A DNA stretch of 6,821 bases from Candidatus Acidiferrales bacterium (GCA_030044295.1 JASHWB010000419.1:1-6821); one strand, 5' to 3'. Positions 1 to 6,040 are shown, counted from the first letter of the stretch. Notes: generated from the sequence alone by a model not told the origin. Numbers and translations: made by a program.

Positions 1-1
1 C

Positions 2-625
2 GCTGGCCGTTCGGGCAACAAAATCGTCTGGATGCCCACCGTGGATGCCGAGAACGAAAAGGCCGGACGCAGCGACGGCCCCACGGACAAGCTGCCCTTT
101 TGGGCCAAGATTCAGCGCGAGCTTTCTGCCACAGGTATTGCCCCTCCGCCGCTCACGGTGCTCGATTCAAACGGCAAAGTCAGCGCCGCTGCGCGCGGCT
201 GCTTGGAGCTGATTTCGAAGCACGACATGATCCTCGCCACTGGCCATCTTTCGAAGAAAGAAATCCGCGAGCTGGTGAAAACCGCAAAGGAAATGGGACT
301 CAAGCGCGTGATCGTCACCCACGCTGAATTCCCATCGCAGAATATGACGCCCGACGAGCAGCTCGAAGTCGCCAACATGGGCGCCGTGATCGAGCACTGC
401 TTCACTACCATGTACACCAACAAAGCGCCGTGGGATACGTATTACGCGAGCGTCCGCAAAGTCGGCCCCGAGCGCATCGTGCTCTCAACCGACCTCGGCC
501 AGACTATCAATCCGCCCATCTCCGAAGGTTTCGCCATGTTCGCGCAGAAAATGCTCGACGCCGGTTTCAAGCCCGCCGAAGTGCATCGCATGTGCGTCAC
601 CAACCCCACGGCGCTCATTTCATAA
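2..625 (+). CDS. DUF6282 family protein, 3' part (probable metal-dependent hydrolase fold)
   Basis: The reading frame is already open at the left edge and ends with TAA, so about 207 C-terminal residues are visible and the start lies outside the window. The ATG at 32 is an internal Met in a KIVWMPTVDAEN stretch, which I recognise as typical of DUF6282 proteins (about 300 residues); the true start is therefore upstream. The fragment has amidohydrolase-like signatures: GHLS (His at fragment residue 82), VTHAEFP (His 107) and LSTDLGQ (Asp 164), in the order in which TIM-barrel hydrolases present late metal and catalytic ligands. The N-terminal histidine motif is not visible. No reaction is established for the family as far as I know. 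Same strand as the catabolic genes downstream, but separated from them by an opposite-strand gene. Family fairly sure, function unknown. Confidence 0.75.
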   Translation, partial: AGRSGNKIVWMPTVDAENEKAGRSDGPTDKLPFWAKIQRELSATGIAPPPLTVLDSNGKVSAAARGCLELISKHDMILATGHLSKKEIRELVKTAKEMGLKRVIVTHAEFPSQNMTPDEQLEVANMGAVIEHCFTTMYTNKAPWDTYYASVRKVGPERIVLSTDLGQTINPPISEGFAMFAQKMLDAGFKPAEVHRMCVTNPTALIS

Positions 626-642
626 CCCGGAGGCTGAGTTGG

Positions 643-660
643 CGGAGGATTGGACCTCCG
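643..660. terminator. Hairpin between convergent genes, possible bidirectional terminator
   Basis: CGGAGG (643-648) and CCTCCG (655-660) form a perfect 6-bp stem with a 6-nt loop. It lies in the 37-bp gap between the stop of the DUF6282 gene and the stop of the convergent Imm50-like gene. That position fits a shared terminator, but there is no T-run on either side, so it may instead be a remnant of an intergenic repeat. Confidence 0.3.
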
Positions 661-662
661 TC

Positions 663-1055
663 CTACCACAAACTGATGCCATCCGACGACTTACCGGGCA
701 TGACACTTACGCGAATTTCTTTAGCCTCCAGGTATCCCGCCAGCCCGTAGCATGGGTGCATCCTGAGCCGAACAACTGTGTCGCTATCCTCACGTTTCGC
801 CCATTCGATATCGAGGCTGCCAATCACGTTTTGGCTGCTGAAATCCCACAACTCCAGCCCAACCATTTCACTCAAGAAGAATTCCACCGTCGCGGGTTTC
901 TCTGGGGCGTAAGGATATACGCGAAGCACAGAATCCCCCGAACGGCAAAGGTGCAAACTGACGATCTCCGCGTCATGAAAGTCAGGCCAATAGCCAAACC
1001 ACTCACGAACTTTGTCCGAACCGGGAATCTGGGGGCCAGAACTGAAGTTCATCAT
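663..1055 (-). CDS. Imm50-like immunity-domain protein, orphan
   Basis: About 130 residues if it starts at the tandem ATG-ATG at 1055-1050; it ends with TAG at 665-663. The frame stays open to an ATG at 1190, but that extra N-terminus looks non-coding and would run through the promoter region of the next gene. No clear Shine-Dalgarno precedes 1055, so the start is uncertain. Residues 19-30 (WFGYWPDFHDAE), a middle FF..MVGLELW stretch and DFSSQNVIGSLDI (71-83) match my recollection of the Imm50 family, whose members are immunity proteins of contact-dependent or polymorphic toxin systems and are also often found alone. No toxin is visible here. There is no signal peptide or membrane segment, so it is probably cytoplasmic. 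The segment is about 53% GC (hand count 661-1020), below its neighbours, which hints at acquisition. Coding status is likely; the immunity role is inferred from family only. Confidence 0.62.
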   Translation of the reverse strand: MMNFSSGPQIPGSDKVREWFGYWPDFHDAEIVSLHLCRSGDSVLRVYPYAPEKPATVEFFLSEMVGLELWDFSSQNVIGSLDIEWAKREDSDTVVRLRMHPCYGLAGYLEAKEIRVSVMPGKSSDGISLW

Positions 1056-1146
1056 GCCGCAAATCTTGCAGAACGGTAGCGGAGTTGTCCATCTCTTTTG
1101 GGATCGCTTACACACCGAGAGCCCGTGAATTAAGAAGTTCCTAACC

Positions 1147-1175
1147 TTGACGCCCGCCGTTCGAGGTGAAATCAT
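1147..1175 (+). promoter_or_regulatory. Possible sigma70-type promoter for the aldehyde dehydrogenase gene
   Basis: TTGACG (1147-1152) matches five of six -35 consensus bases. After a 17-bp spacer, AATCAT (1170-1175) matches four of six -10 bases. Transcription would begin near 1182, about 20 bp before the start codon and just upstream of the ribosome binding site. Read by eye only; the -10 is weak. Confidence 0.33.
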
Positions 1176-1188
1176 CGCGCTAGCACAC

Positions 1189-1194
1189 AAGGAG
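1189..1194 (+). promoter_or_regulatory. Shine-Dalgarno of the aldehyde dehydrogenase gene
   Basis: AAGGAG lies 7 nt before the ATG at 1202. It is one of the clearest ribosome binding sites in the window and fixes this start codon. Confidence 0.8.
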
Positions 1195-1201
1195 CGCGCA
1201 A

Positions 1202-2650
1202 ATGGCCACGCAACTCGCGGCGGAGTACGCGGAACTCGGGCTTTTCATCGGCGGCCAATGGACGCCCGCCGGTGACCGCAAAACCTCTCCTGTAATCAAT
1301 CCCGCTACGGAAGAAACCATCGGCCAGCTCCCGCACGCCGACAAGGCCGATCTCGACCAAGCTCTGGCCGCAGCGCAAAAAGGGTTCGAAACTTGGCGCG
1401 CCGTCTTCCCCGACCAGCGCGGCAAAATCATGAAGAAGGCTGCCGACATCCTCCGCTCGCGCGCCGAAGAAATCGCTCGCGTCGCCACCACCGAATCCGG
1501 CAAGCGCATTGCCGAGACGCGTATCGAAGTGCAAATGTCCGCCAACATTTTCGAGTGGTACGCCGAAGAAGGCCGCCGCGCCTACGGACGCGTCCTGCCG
1601 CAACGCGCTCCCGGCACTCGCCTCGCCATCATCAAGGAGCCAGTCGGTCCGGTGGCGGCGTTTGCGCCATGGAATTTCCCGCTCGGCAATCCCGCGCGCA
1701 AAATCGGCGCCGCGCTCGGTGCGGGCTGCTCGGTAATTCTGAAGCCCGCGGAAGAAACTCCCGCGTCGGCGCTCGCCGTCGCGCGCTGCCTGATGGAAGC
1801 GGGCTTGCCCATAAACGTGCTCTCCGTCGTCTTTGGCGAGCCTGCGGAGATTTCCACTTATCTGCTCGCGTCGCCTATCATTCGCAAAATTTCCTTCACC
1901 GGCTCGATTCCGGTCGGCAAGCATCTGATGAAGCTCGCCGCCGAGGGCATGAAGCGCACGACCATGGAGCTCGGCGGCCATGCGCCCGTGCTCGTTTTCG
2001 ACGATGTAGATCTCGATCAGGTGCTCGACGCGTGCGTCGGCGCGAAATATCGCAATGCCGGGCAGGTTTGCGTTTCCCCCACGCGCTTCTACGCGCACGA
2101 AAAAATCTACAGCCGCTTCGTCGAGGGTTTCTCTGCGCGCGCCAAAGCTGTCGTTGTGGGTGATGGCCTCGACGATAAAACGCAAATGGGCCCGCTCATC
2201 CACGCGCGGCGCCTGGTAGCCATCGAAGGCTTCGTCGCCGACGCAATTCAGCATGGCGCGAAGGTTCAGGCGGGCGGCGGCCGACTTCGCAGCCCCGGAT
2301 ATTTCTACGCGCCCACGGTTCTTTCCGACGTGCCCAATTCCGCGCGCATCATGTACGAAGAGCCGTTCGGCCCCATCGCCGTCATCAATCCGTTCTCCGA
2401 TTTTGACGCCGTGATCCGCGAAGCCAATCGCCTGCCCTACGGCCTCGCCGCGTTCGCTTTCACCGGCTCGGCGCATCGCGCCAAATTGCTGGGCGAAAAA
2501 CTCGAAGCCGGAATGGTTGGCGTCAACACCTTCCAGATTTCCGTGCCCGAATCGCCCTTCGGCGGCGTGAAAGAAAGCGGCCACGGCTCCGAGGAGGGCA
2601 TCGAAGGCCTCGACGCCTGCCTCGTCACCAAATTCATCAGCGAAGCCTAG
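1202..2650 (+). CDS. NAD(P)-dependent aldehyde dehydrogenase, succinate-semialdehyde dehydrogenase-like
   Basis: A complete 482-residue ALDH superfamily enzyme, the usual length of the SSADH/GabD-like group. It oxidises an aldehyde to the carboxylic acid with NAD(P)+ through a cysteine thioester. Visible motifs in order: PWNFP with the oxyanion Asn158; KPAEETP with the cofactor-binding Lys181; SFTGS (231-235) in the cofactor loop; MELGGHAP with the general base Glu256; NAGQVC with the catalytic Cys290; EEPFGP with Glu387; and SPFGGVKESGHG (451-462) near the C-terminus. All key residues are intact. No signal peptide, so cytosolic. First gene of a same-strand run with the NTF2-like, oxygenase and SDR genes. 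Next to a stilbene-cleaving-type oxygenase, the likely substrate is an aromatic aldehyde such as vanillin or 4-hydroxybenzaldehyde, but sequence alone cannot exclude succinate semialdehyde or other aldehydes. Family certain, substrate inferred. Confidence 0.96.
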   Translation: MATQLAAEYAELGLFIGGQWTPAGDRKTSPVINPATEETIGQLPHADKADLDQALAAAQKGFETWRAVFPDQRGKIMKKAADILRSRAEEIARVATTESGKRIAETRIEVQMSANIFEWYAEEGRRAYGRVLPQRAPGTRLAIIKEPVGPVAAFAPWNFPLGNPARKIGAALGAGCSVILKPAEETPASALAVARCLMEAGLPINVLSVVFGEPAEISTYLLASPIIRKISFTGSIPVGKHLMKLAAEGMKRTTMELGGHAPVLVFDDVDLDQVLDACVGAKYRNAGQVCVSPTRFYAHEKIYSRFVEGFSARAKAVVVGDGLDDKTQMGPLIHARRLVAIEGFVADAIQHGAKVQAGGGRLRSPGYFYAPTVLSDVPNSARIMYEEPFGPIAVINPFSDFDAVIREANRLPYGLAAFAFTGSAHRAKLLGEKLEAGMVGVNTFQISVPESPFGGVKESGHGSEEGIEGLDACLVTKFISEA

Positions 2651-2671
2651 CGCCTTTGGCTTTAATGTAGC

Positions 2672-2689
2672 GCCGCGCTTCAGCGCGGC
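2672..2689. repeat. GC-rich palindrome with TTCA loop (REP-like)
   Basis: GCCGCGC-TTCA-GCGCGGC is a perfect 7-bp stem with a 4-nt loop, 21 bp after the aldehyde dehydrogenase stop and preceded by AATGTAGC. No T-run follows, so it is not a classical terminator. Its form resembles short dispersed intergenic palindromes I associate with acidobacterial genomes. It may slow or stop transcription between genes 3 and 4. The rest of the 144-bp gap shows no gene, but it shares the 12-mer CCGCTCGTCCTC (2722-2733) with the gap after the SDR gene (5916-5927). Confidence 0.6.
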
Positions 2690-2783
2690 AGGCGATCGCG
2701 GAGCGTCCGCAAGGCTGACTCCCGCTCGTCCTCCCGCCGAGCCTAGCGGCAAAGATTCGAAAACGCGTCGCGCCATCATCCCC

Positions 2784-2793
2784 GGGGGTGGAA
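2784..2793 (+). promoter_or_regulatory. Probable ribosome binding site of the NTF2-like gene
   Basis: GGGGGTGGAA ends one base before the TTG start at 2795. The same 10-mer precedes the amidohydrolase gene (6123-6132). Its GGTGG core resembles part of the extended Shine-Dalgarno. The spacing to TTG is short, so this is suggestive only. Confidence 0.4.
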
Positions 2794-2794
2794 A

Positions 2795-3475
2795 TTGCCA
2801 AAATATTCGATCGATGAACTCATCGTGAAAGTCGAAGAACTGCAAAACCGCGTCGGCATCCTCGAAGATGCCCACGCCATCCGCCGCCTGCAGCATGCCT
2901 ACGGCTATTACATCGACAAATGCCTCTACGACGAAACCGTCGACCTCTTCGCCGAAAATGGCGAAGTGCATTTCATGGGCGGAATTTTTCGTGGCCGCGC
3001 CGGCGTGCGCCGCCTCTATATCGATCGCTTCCGCAAGAATTTCACCGGAGGCAAAAACGGCCCGATCTTCGGCTTCCTGCTCGATCACTCGCAACTGCAA
3101 GACGTAATCGACGTTGCGCCGGACCGCAAAACCGCGAAAGCCCGTTTTCGTTGCACCATGCAAGCCGGGCTGCACGAAAGCGCCGGAGGCCGCACGCGTC
3201 AGTGGTTCGAAGGCGGCCTTTATGAAAATACTTACGTGCGCGAGGATGGCATCTGGAAGATTCAGGTTCTGAATTATCGCCCCGTGTGGCACGCGGACTA
3301 CGAGACCGGCTGGGCGCACACCCGTCCGCAATATGTGGCGTTCTTCTCTGAAACGTATCCGAAAGATCCCATCGGTCCGGACGCGCTCGAAGATCCCAAA
3401 CCCGTTCTCTGGCCCGATACCGACGTGCTGCCCTTTCACTACGCACACCCGGTCACCGGGCGCTCGTGGAAATAG
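2795..3475 (+). CDS. NTF2/SnoaL-like fold protein, candidate lyase of the stilbene cluster
   Basis: A 226-residue protein read from a TTG start. No in-frame ATG exists before Met61, and the conserved N-terminus (VEELQNRVGILED, 13-25, probably a short coiled coil, then IRRLQHAYGYYIDK, 29-42) must be included. It matches the SnoaL-4-type nuclear transport factor 2 family: first helix, LFAENGEV (51-58), FRGRAGVRRLY (65-75), DHSQLQDVIDV (97-107) and the strand DGIWKIQVLNYRPVW (151-165). Tyr39, Asp41 and His98 sit where cavity residues occur in related dehydratases, but their roles are unproven. The C-terminal 60 residues extend beyond a minimal NTF2 domain and are Pro- and aromatic-rich. NTF2-fold enzymes include dehydratases, isomerases and the cofactor-free formaldehyde-eliminating lyases (LdpA/LsdE-type) that feed lignostilbene dioxygenases in sphingomonads. 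The gene lies 81 bp upstream of the oxygenase, so a lyase or dehydratase supplying its substrate is a reasonable inference. Fold sure, reaction unknown. Confidence 0.85.
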   Translation: MPKYSIDELIVKVEELQNRVGILEDAHAIRRLQHAYGYYIDKCLYDETVDLFAENGEVHFMGGIFRGRAGVRRLYIDRFRKNFTGGKNGPIFGFLLDHSQLQDVIDVAPDRKTAKARFRCTMQAGLHESAGGRTRQWFEGGLYENTYVREDGIWKIQVLNYRPVWHADYETGWAHTRPQYVAFFSETYPKDPIGPDALEDPKPVLWPDTDVLPFHYAHPVTGRSWK

Positions 3476-3544
3476 GTTCCGGGGCCGTGCCGATTCGCGC
3501 CGCGCGTGAGATAATCCCGTACATTCAATAGGCGAATGGCGGAG

Positions 3545-3552
3545 AGGTGATC
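3545..3552 (+). promoter_or_regulatory. Extended Shine-Dalgarno of the carotenoid/stilbene oxygenase gene
   Basis: AGGTGATC lies 4 nt before the ATG at 3557. It is complementary to the usual bacterial 16S rRNA 3' end over eight bases (AGGAGGTGATC-type signal). It settles the start and suggests good translation of this gene. Confidence 0.7.
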
Positions 3553-3556
3553 TGGC

Positions 3557-5005
3557 ATGACGACAAAATTCCCTGAAGGTTTCGATTACGCCGGCATGAA
3601 CGCGCCGATGCGCGTCGAATGCGACATCTACGACCTCGTGATCGAGGGCAATCTGCCGAAGGAAATCAATGGCAGTTGGTATCGCACCATTCCCGATCCG
3701 CAATATCCGCCGATGCTCGGACACGACACCTACCTGAGCGGCGACGGCATGATCAGCGCCTTCAACTTCGAGAACGGCCACATCGACTTCAAGATGCGTT
3801 ACGTGATGACCGATCGCCTGAAGGCGGAACGCAAAGCGCGCCGCGGCCTTTTCGGTCTCTACCGCAATCCGTATACGGACGATCCGAGCGTCAAAGGCGT
3901 TAACCGCTGCGCCAACAATACGACGCCGGTCTTCCACGCCGGACGCTTGCTCGCTCTCAAAGAAGACGGCCTCGCCGTCGAACTCGACCCGCACACGCTC
4001 GAAACCAAGGGCGTTTACAACTACGGCGGCAAGCTCCGCAGCCAGACCATGACCGCGCACACGCGCCTCGACGAAGAAACCGGCGACCTGTATTTCTTCG
4101 GTTACGAAGCGAGCGGCCTGGCCACGCGCGACGTTTCCTACTGCGTCGCCAACAAGCAGGGCCAGCTCACCAAGGAAGAATGGTTCCAGGTTCCCTACGT
4201 TTCGTTGATGCACGACTTCGCCGTCACCAAGGAGCACGCGATCTTCCCGGTGTTCCCCACCACCTGCGAACTCGATCGTGTGAAAGCGGGCGGCGCGCAC
4301 TGGGCACCCGATCCAAATCTCGACACGTACGTCGGCATCATGCCCCGCGATGGCAGCGTGAAAGATATGCACTGGTTCCGCTATCCATCCTGCTCGGCGT
4401 TTCATTTCATGAACGCGTATACCGAAGGCAAATTCGTCCATCTCGATTTCGGTATCAGCAAATACGCGCCGTTCCCGTTCATGTTGGAGGCGGGCCACGT
4501 CCATCCGACGCCGGAGGATATCCGGTGGGGCCGCGTGGTTCGCTGGACGTTCGACATGTCCAAGCCCGGCGAAAAATTCGAGGAGTACAACCTCGCGCCC
4601 GCCGGCGATTTCCCGCGCATCGCCAACGCCGTTCACATGAAGGACTACTCGATCGGATACTACGAGCGCTTCGATCCCGAGGCTGGCGCGCCGCTGATGG
4701 CCGGGCCCGTCGGCATTGGATTCAATACGCTCAGCCGCCTGGAAGTGAAAAGCGGCAAGCTGAAATCGTGGCGTTCGAATCGCCCGATCACGGTTCAGGA
4801 AGAAGTCCATATCCCGTCGAAGACGCCAGGGCACGAAGGCTATCTGGCGCTGGTCGCCGATCTGCACGATACGCAGCTTTCCGACGTGCTGGTTTTCGAA
4901 GCCGAGCACGTTGATAAAGGCCCCATCGCCACCGCGCATCTCCCGCTGCGCCTGCGCAACCAGGTTCACGGCAATTGGGTTCCTGCCGAGGAACTCGGTA
5001 GCTGA
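3557..5005 (+). CDS. Carotenoid-cleavage-oxygenase family enzyme, lignostilbene dioxygenase-like
   Basis: A complete 482-residue non-haem iron(II) dioxygenase of the CCO/RPE65 family, a seven-bladed propeller that splits an alkene C=C with O2 into two aldehydes or ketones. All four iron ligands are visible: His168 (TAHTRLD), His219 (LMHDF), His283 (FHFMNAY) and His471 (VHGNW). Second-shell acids appear to be Glu136 (ALKED), Asp351 (DFPRI, often Glu) and Glu415 (QEEVHIP). Tyr102 (GLYRNPYTDDPSV) and Lys135 (LLALKED) are 33 residues apart, the same spacing as Tyr101 and Lys134 of lignostilbene dioxygenases (LsdA/NOV1, recalled numbering), where they contact the substrate 4-hydroxyl; carotenoid-cleaving members have other residues there, such as Trp. 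This favours a phenolic stilbene over a carotenoid. No signal peptide, so cytosolic. The SDR gene follows after 12 bp and is probably co-transcribed. Family certain; stilbene specificity likely but untested. Confidence 0.95.
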   Translation: MTTKFPEGFDYAGMNAPMRVECDIYDLVIEGNLPKEINGSWYRTIPDPQYPPMLGHDTYLSGDGMISAFNFENGHIDFKMRYVMTDRLKAERKARRGLFGLYRNPYTDDPSVKGVNRCANNTTPVFHAGRLLALKEDGLAVELDPHTLETKGVYNYGGKLRSQTMTAHTRLDEETGDLYFFGYEASGLATRDVSYCVANKQGQLTKEEWFQVPYVSLMHDFAVTKEHAIFPVFPTTCELDRVKAGGAHWAPDPNLDTYVGIMPRDGSVKDMHWFRYPSCSAFHFMNAYTEGKFVHLDFGISKYAPFPFMLEAGHVHPTPEDIRWGRVVRWTFDMSKPGEKFEEYNLAPAGDFPRIANAVHMKDYSIGYYERFDPEAGAPLMAGPVGIGFNTLSRLEVKSGKLKSWRSNRPITVQEEVHIPSKTPGHEGYLALVADLHDTQLSDVLVFEAEHVDKGPIATAHLPLRLRNQVHGNWVPAEELGS

Positions 5006-5017
5006 TCGATACCTCGG

Positions 5018-5809
5018 ATGCCGAAACTGCTGGCAGGCAAGGTCGCCATCGTAACTGGCGCGGGAGGTGGGTTCGGCCGCGCCATCGCCGCGCGCCTTGC
5101 CGATGAAGGCGCGGCCGTCGCGATTACGGCGCGCACTCAGTCGCATCTCGACGAAACCGCCGCGCAAATCACCTCGCGCGGTGGCCGCGCGCTGGCACTC
5201 GCTGGCGACGCGACCAATCGTGCGGATGTCGCGCATGTCGTCAGCGAAACCGAACGCCGCCTCGGCCCGGTTTCGATTCTCGTGAGCAACGCGGGGCTGC
5301 CCGGGCCGTTTGGCCCCATCGGCGAAATCGATCCGGATGAGTGGTGGGCGGCGCAAGCCGTACATTTGCGCGCGCCGATGCTTTTCTCGAGCGCCGTACT
5401 GCCGCAAATGAAGGCGCGCCGCGAGGGCTGCATCATGCTGATCTGCTCGCCCCGCGCGAAAATGGTGACGCCGAATCTTTCCGCCTACTGCCTCGGCAAA
5501 ACCTCGCAAGCGCGCTTCGTACAGCTTCTCGCCGCCGAGGTGAAGGAGTTTGGCATCACGGCGGTGGCCGTCGACCCAGGCAGCGCGATCACGCCGATGG
5601 CCGAAGCGACCATCAAGTCGCCCGGAGCGCAGCGCTGGATGCCGGAAATGGTGGCGAATTTGCGGCGCATGATCTCGCAGCCGACAAATGCTGCTGAAGC
5701 GCAGCTCGCGAAATGCGCCGAGCGCTGCGTCGAAATCGCCGCTGGCGAGCATCCCGAGTGGAATGGTATGTATATCGGCCGCAACGTAACTGCCGACGAA
5801 TGGAAGTGA
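5018..5809 (+). CDS. SDR family oxidoreductase
   Basis: A complete 263-residue classical short-chain dehydrogenase/reductase, a Rossmann-fold enzyme interconverting an alcohol and a carbonyl with NAD(P)H. Visible motifs: TGAGGGFG (13-20, cofactor glycine motif), Arg39 in ITART just after the second strand (a basic residue there often favours NADP), Asp64 in the third-strand GDAT motif, NAG (91-93), Ser144, and YCLGK with Tyr157 and Lys161. The helix-4 position that usually carries the catalytic Asn (VNLRGP-type) reads VHLRAP, so Asn appears replaced by His116. It begins 12 bp after the oxygenase stop with no strong Shine-Dalgarno, suggesting translational coupling. In context it may oxidise a side-chain alcohol of a lignin-type dimer or reduce an aldehyde product; the substrate cannot be read from sequence. 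Family certain. Confidence 0.95.
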   Translation: MPKLLAGKVAIVTGAGGGFGRAIAARLADEGAAVAITARTQSHLDETAAQITSRGGRALALAGDATNRADVAHVVSETERRLGPVSILVSNAGLPGPFGPIGEIDPDEWWAAQAVHLRAPMLFSSAVLPQMKARREGCIMLICSPRAKMVTPNLSAYCLGKTSQARFVQLLAAEVKEFGITAVAVDPGSAITPMAEATIKSPGAQRWMPEMVANLRRMISQPTNAAEAQLAKCAERCVEIAAGEHPEWNGMYIGRNVTADEWK

Positions 5810-5832
5810 GCGTTGCGCCGTCGAGAGGCGTC

Positions 5833-5846
5833 CGCCGCAAGCGGCG
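5833..5846. repeat. Short GC palindrome after the SDR gene
   Basis: CGCCGC-AA-GCGGCG forms a 5- to 6-bp stem 23 bp after the SDR stop. No T-run follows, so terminator function is doubtful. Confidence 0.35.
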
Positions 5847-5874
5847 CCGAGATTCTTCGTCCTCGCAACACCGC

Positions 5875-5914
5875 CCGATTTCCGCGCGGTCCGAGAGCGA
5901 GGCGCGGAAATCGG
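5875..5914. repeat. Perfect 13-bp inverted repeat, large hairpin
   Basis: CCGATTTCCGCGC (5875-5887) and its exact reverse complement GCGCGGAAATCGG (5902-5914) are separated by 14 nt. This is the strongest secondary-structure signal in the window. It could end transcription of the SDR-containing operon by a factor-assisted route, or be a dispersed palindromic element; no T-run follows. The direct repeat TCGTCCTC lies 10 bp to its left and 5 bp to its right. Confidence 0.7.
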
Positions 5915-5987
5915 TCCGCTCGTCCTCAGAATGACAATTTGAGTCGAGTGACAAATGACAGGAAGCGACAAAAGCGCTGGGTGGAAG

Positions 5988-6007
5988 GGCACGGCTTTAG
6001 CCATGCC
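5988..6007. repeat. REP-like palindrome with TTTA loop
   Basis: GGCACGGC-TTTA-GCCATGCC is an 8-bp stem with one mismatch. It has the same arrangement (GC stem, 4-nt TTYA loop) as the palindrome at 2672-2689, and a form I associate with acidobacterial intergenic repeats. Confidence 0.5.
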
Positions 6008-6021
6008 ATAAGCTAGGACGT

Positions 6022-6040
6022 CGAAACGCACCGCGTTTCG
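6022..6040. repeat. 8-bp palindrome upstream of the amidohydrolase gene
   Basis: CGAAACGC (6022-6029) and GCGTTTCG (6033-6040) are perfect reverse complements around a 3-nt spacer. It lies about 100 bp before the amidohydrolase start, so it could be an operator-like site or a hairpin in the leader. Function unknown. Confidence 0.4.

Noticed and set aside
639..1079. A plus-strand open frame of 146 codons opposite the Imm50-like gene
   Set aside because: It has no recognisable motif, while the minus-strand frame shows a coherent Imm50-like pattern.
1056..1190. N-terminal extension of the Imm50-like protein to the ATG at 1190
   Set aside because: The added 45 residues look non-coding (many Cys, Arg and Thr, no family similarity) and would overlap the promoter and ribosome binding site of the aldehyde dehydrogenase gene.
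3487..3515. Promoter before the oxygenase gene: GATAAT (3510-3515) with GTGCCG 17 bp upstream
   Set aside because: The -10 is good, but the -35 matches only three of six bases in a GC-rich gap. Too weak to list as a feature, although an internal promoter remains possible.
1202..5809. Genes 3-6 all lie in the same reading register, with gaps of 144, 81 and 12 bp (all multiples of three)
   Set aside because: The gaps contain in-frame stops and three of the four genes have their own plausible start signals, so this is not a split fusion gene. Chance agreement of register is not very unlikely.
5813..6016. Short open frames after the SDR gene on both strands
   Set aside because: They are Arg/Ser-rich, lack ribosome binding sites and overlap palindromes; better explained as intergenic repeat sequence.
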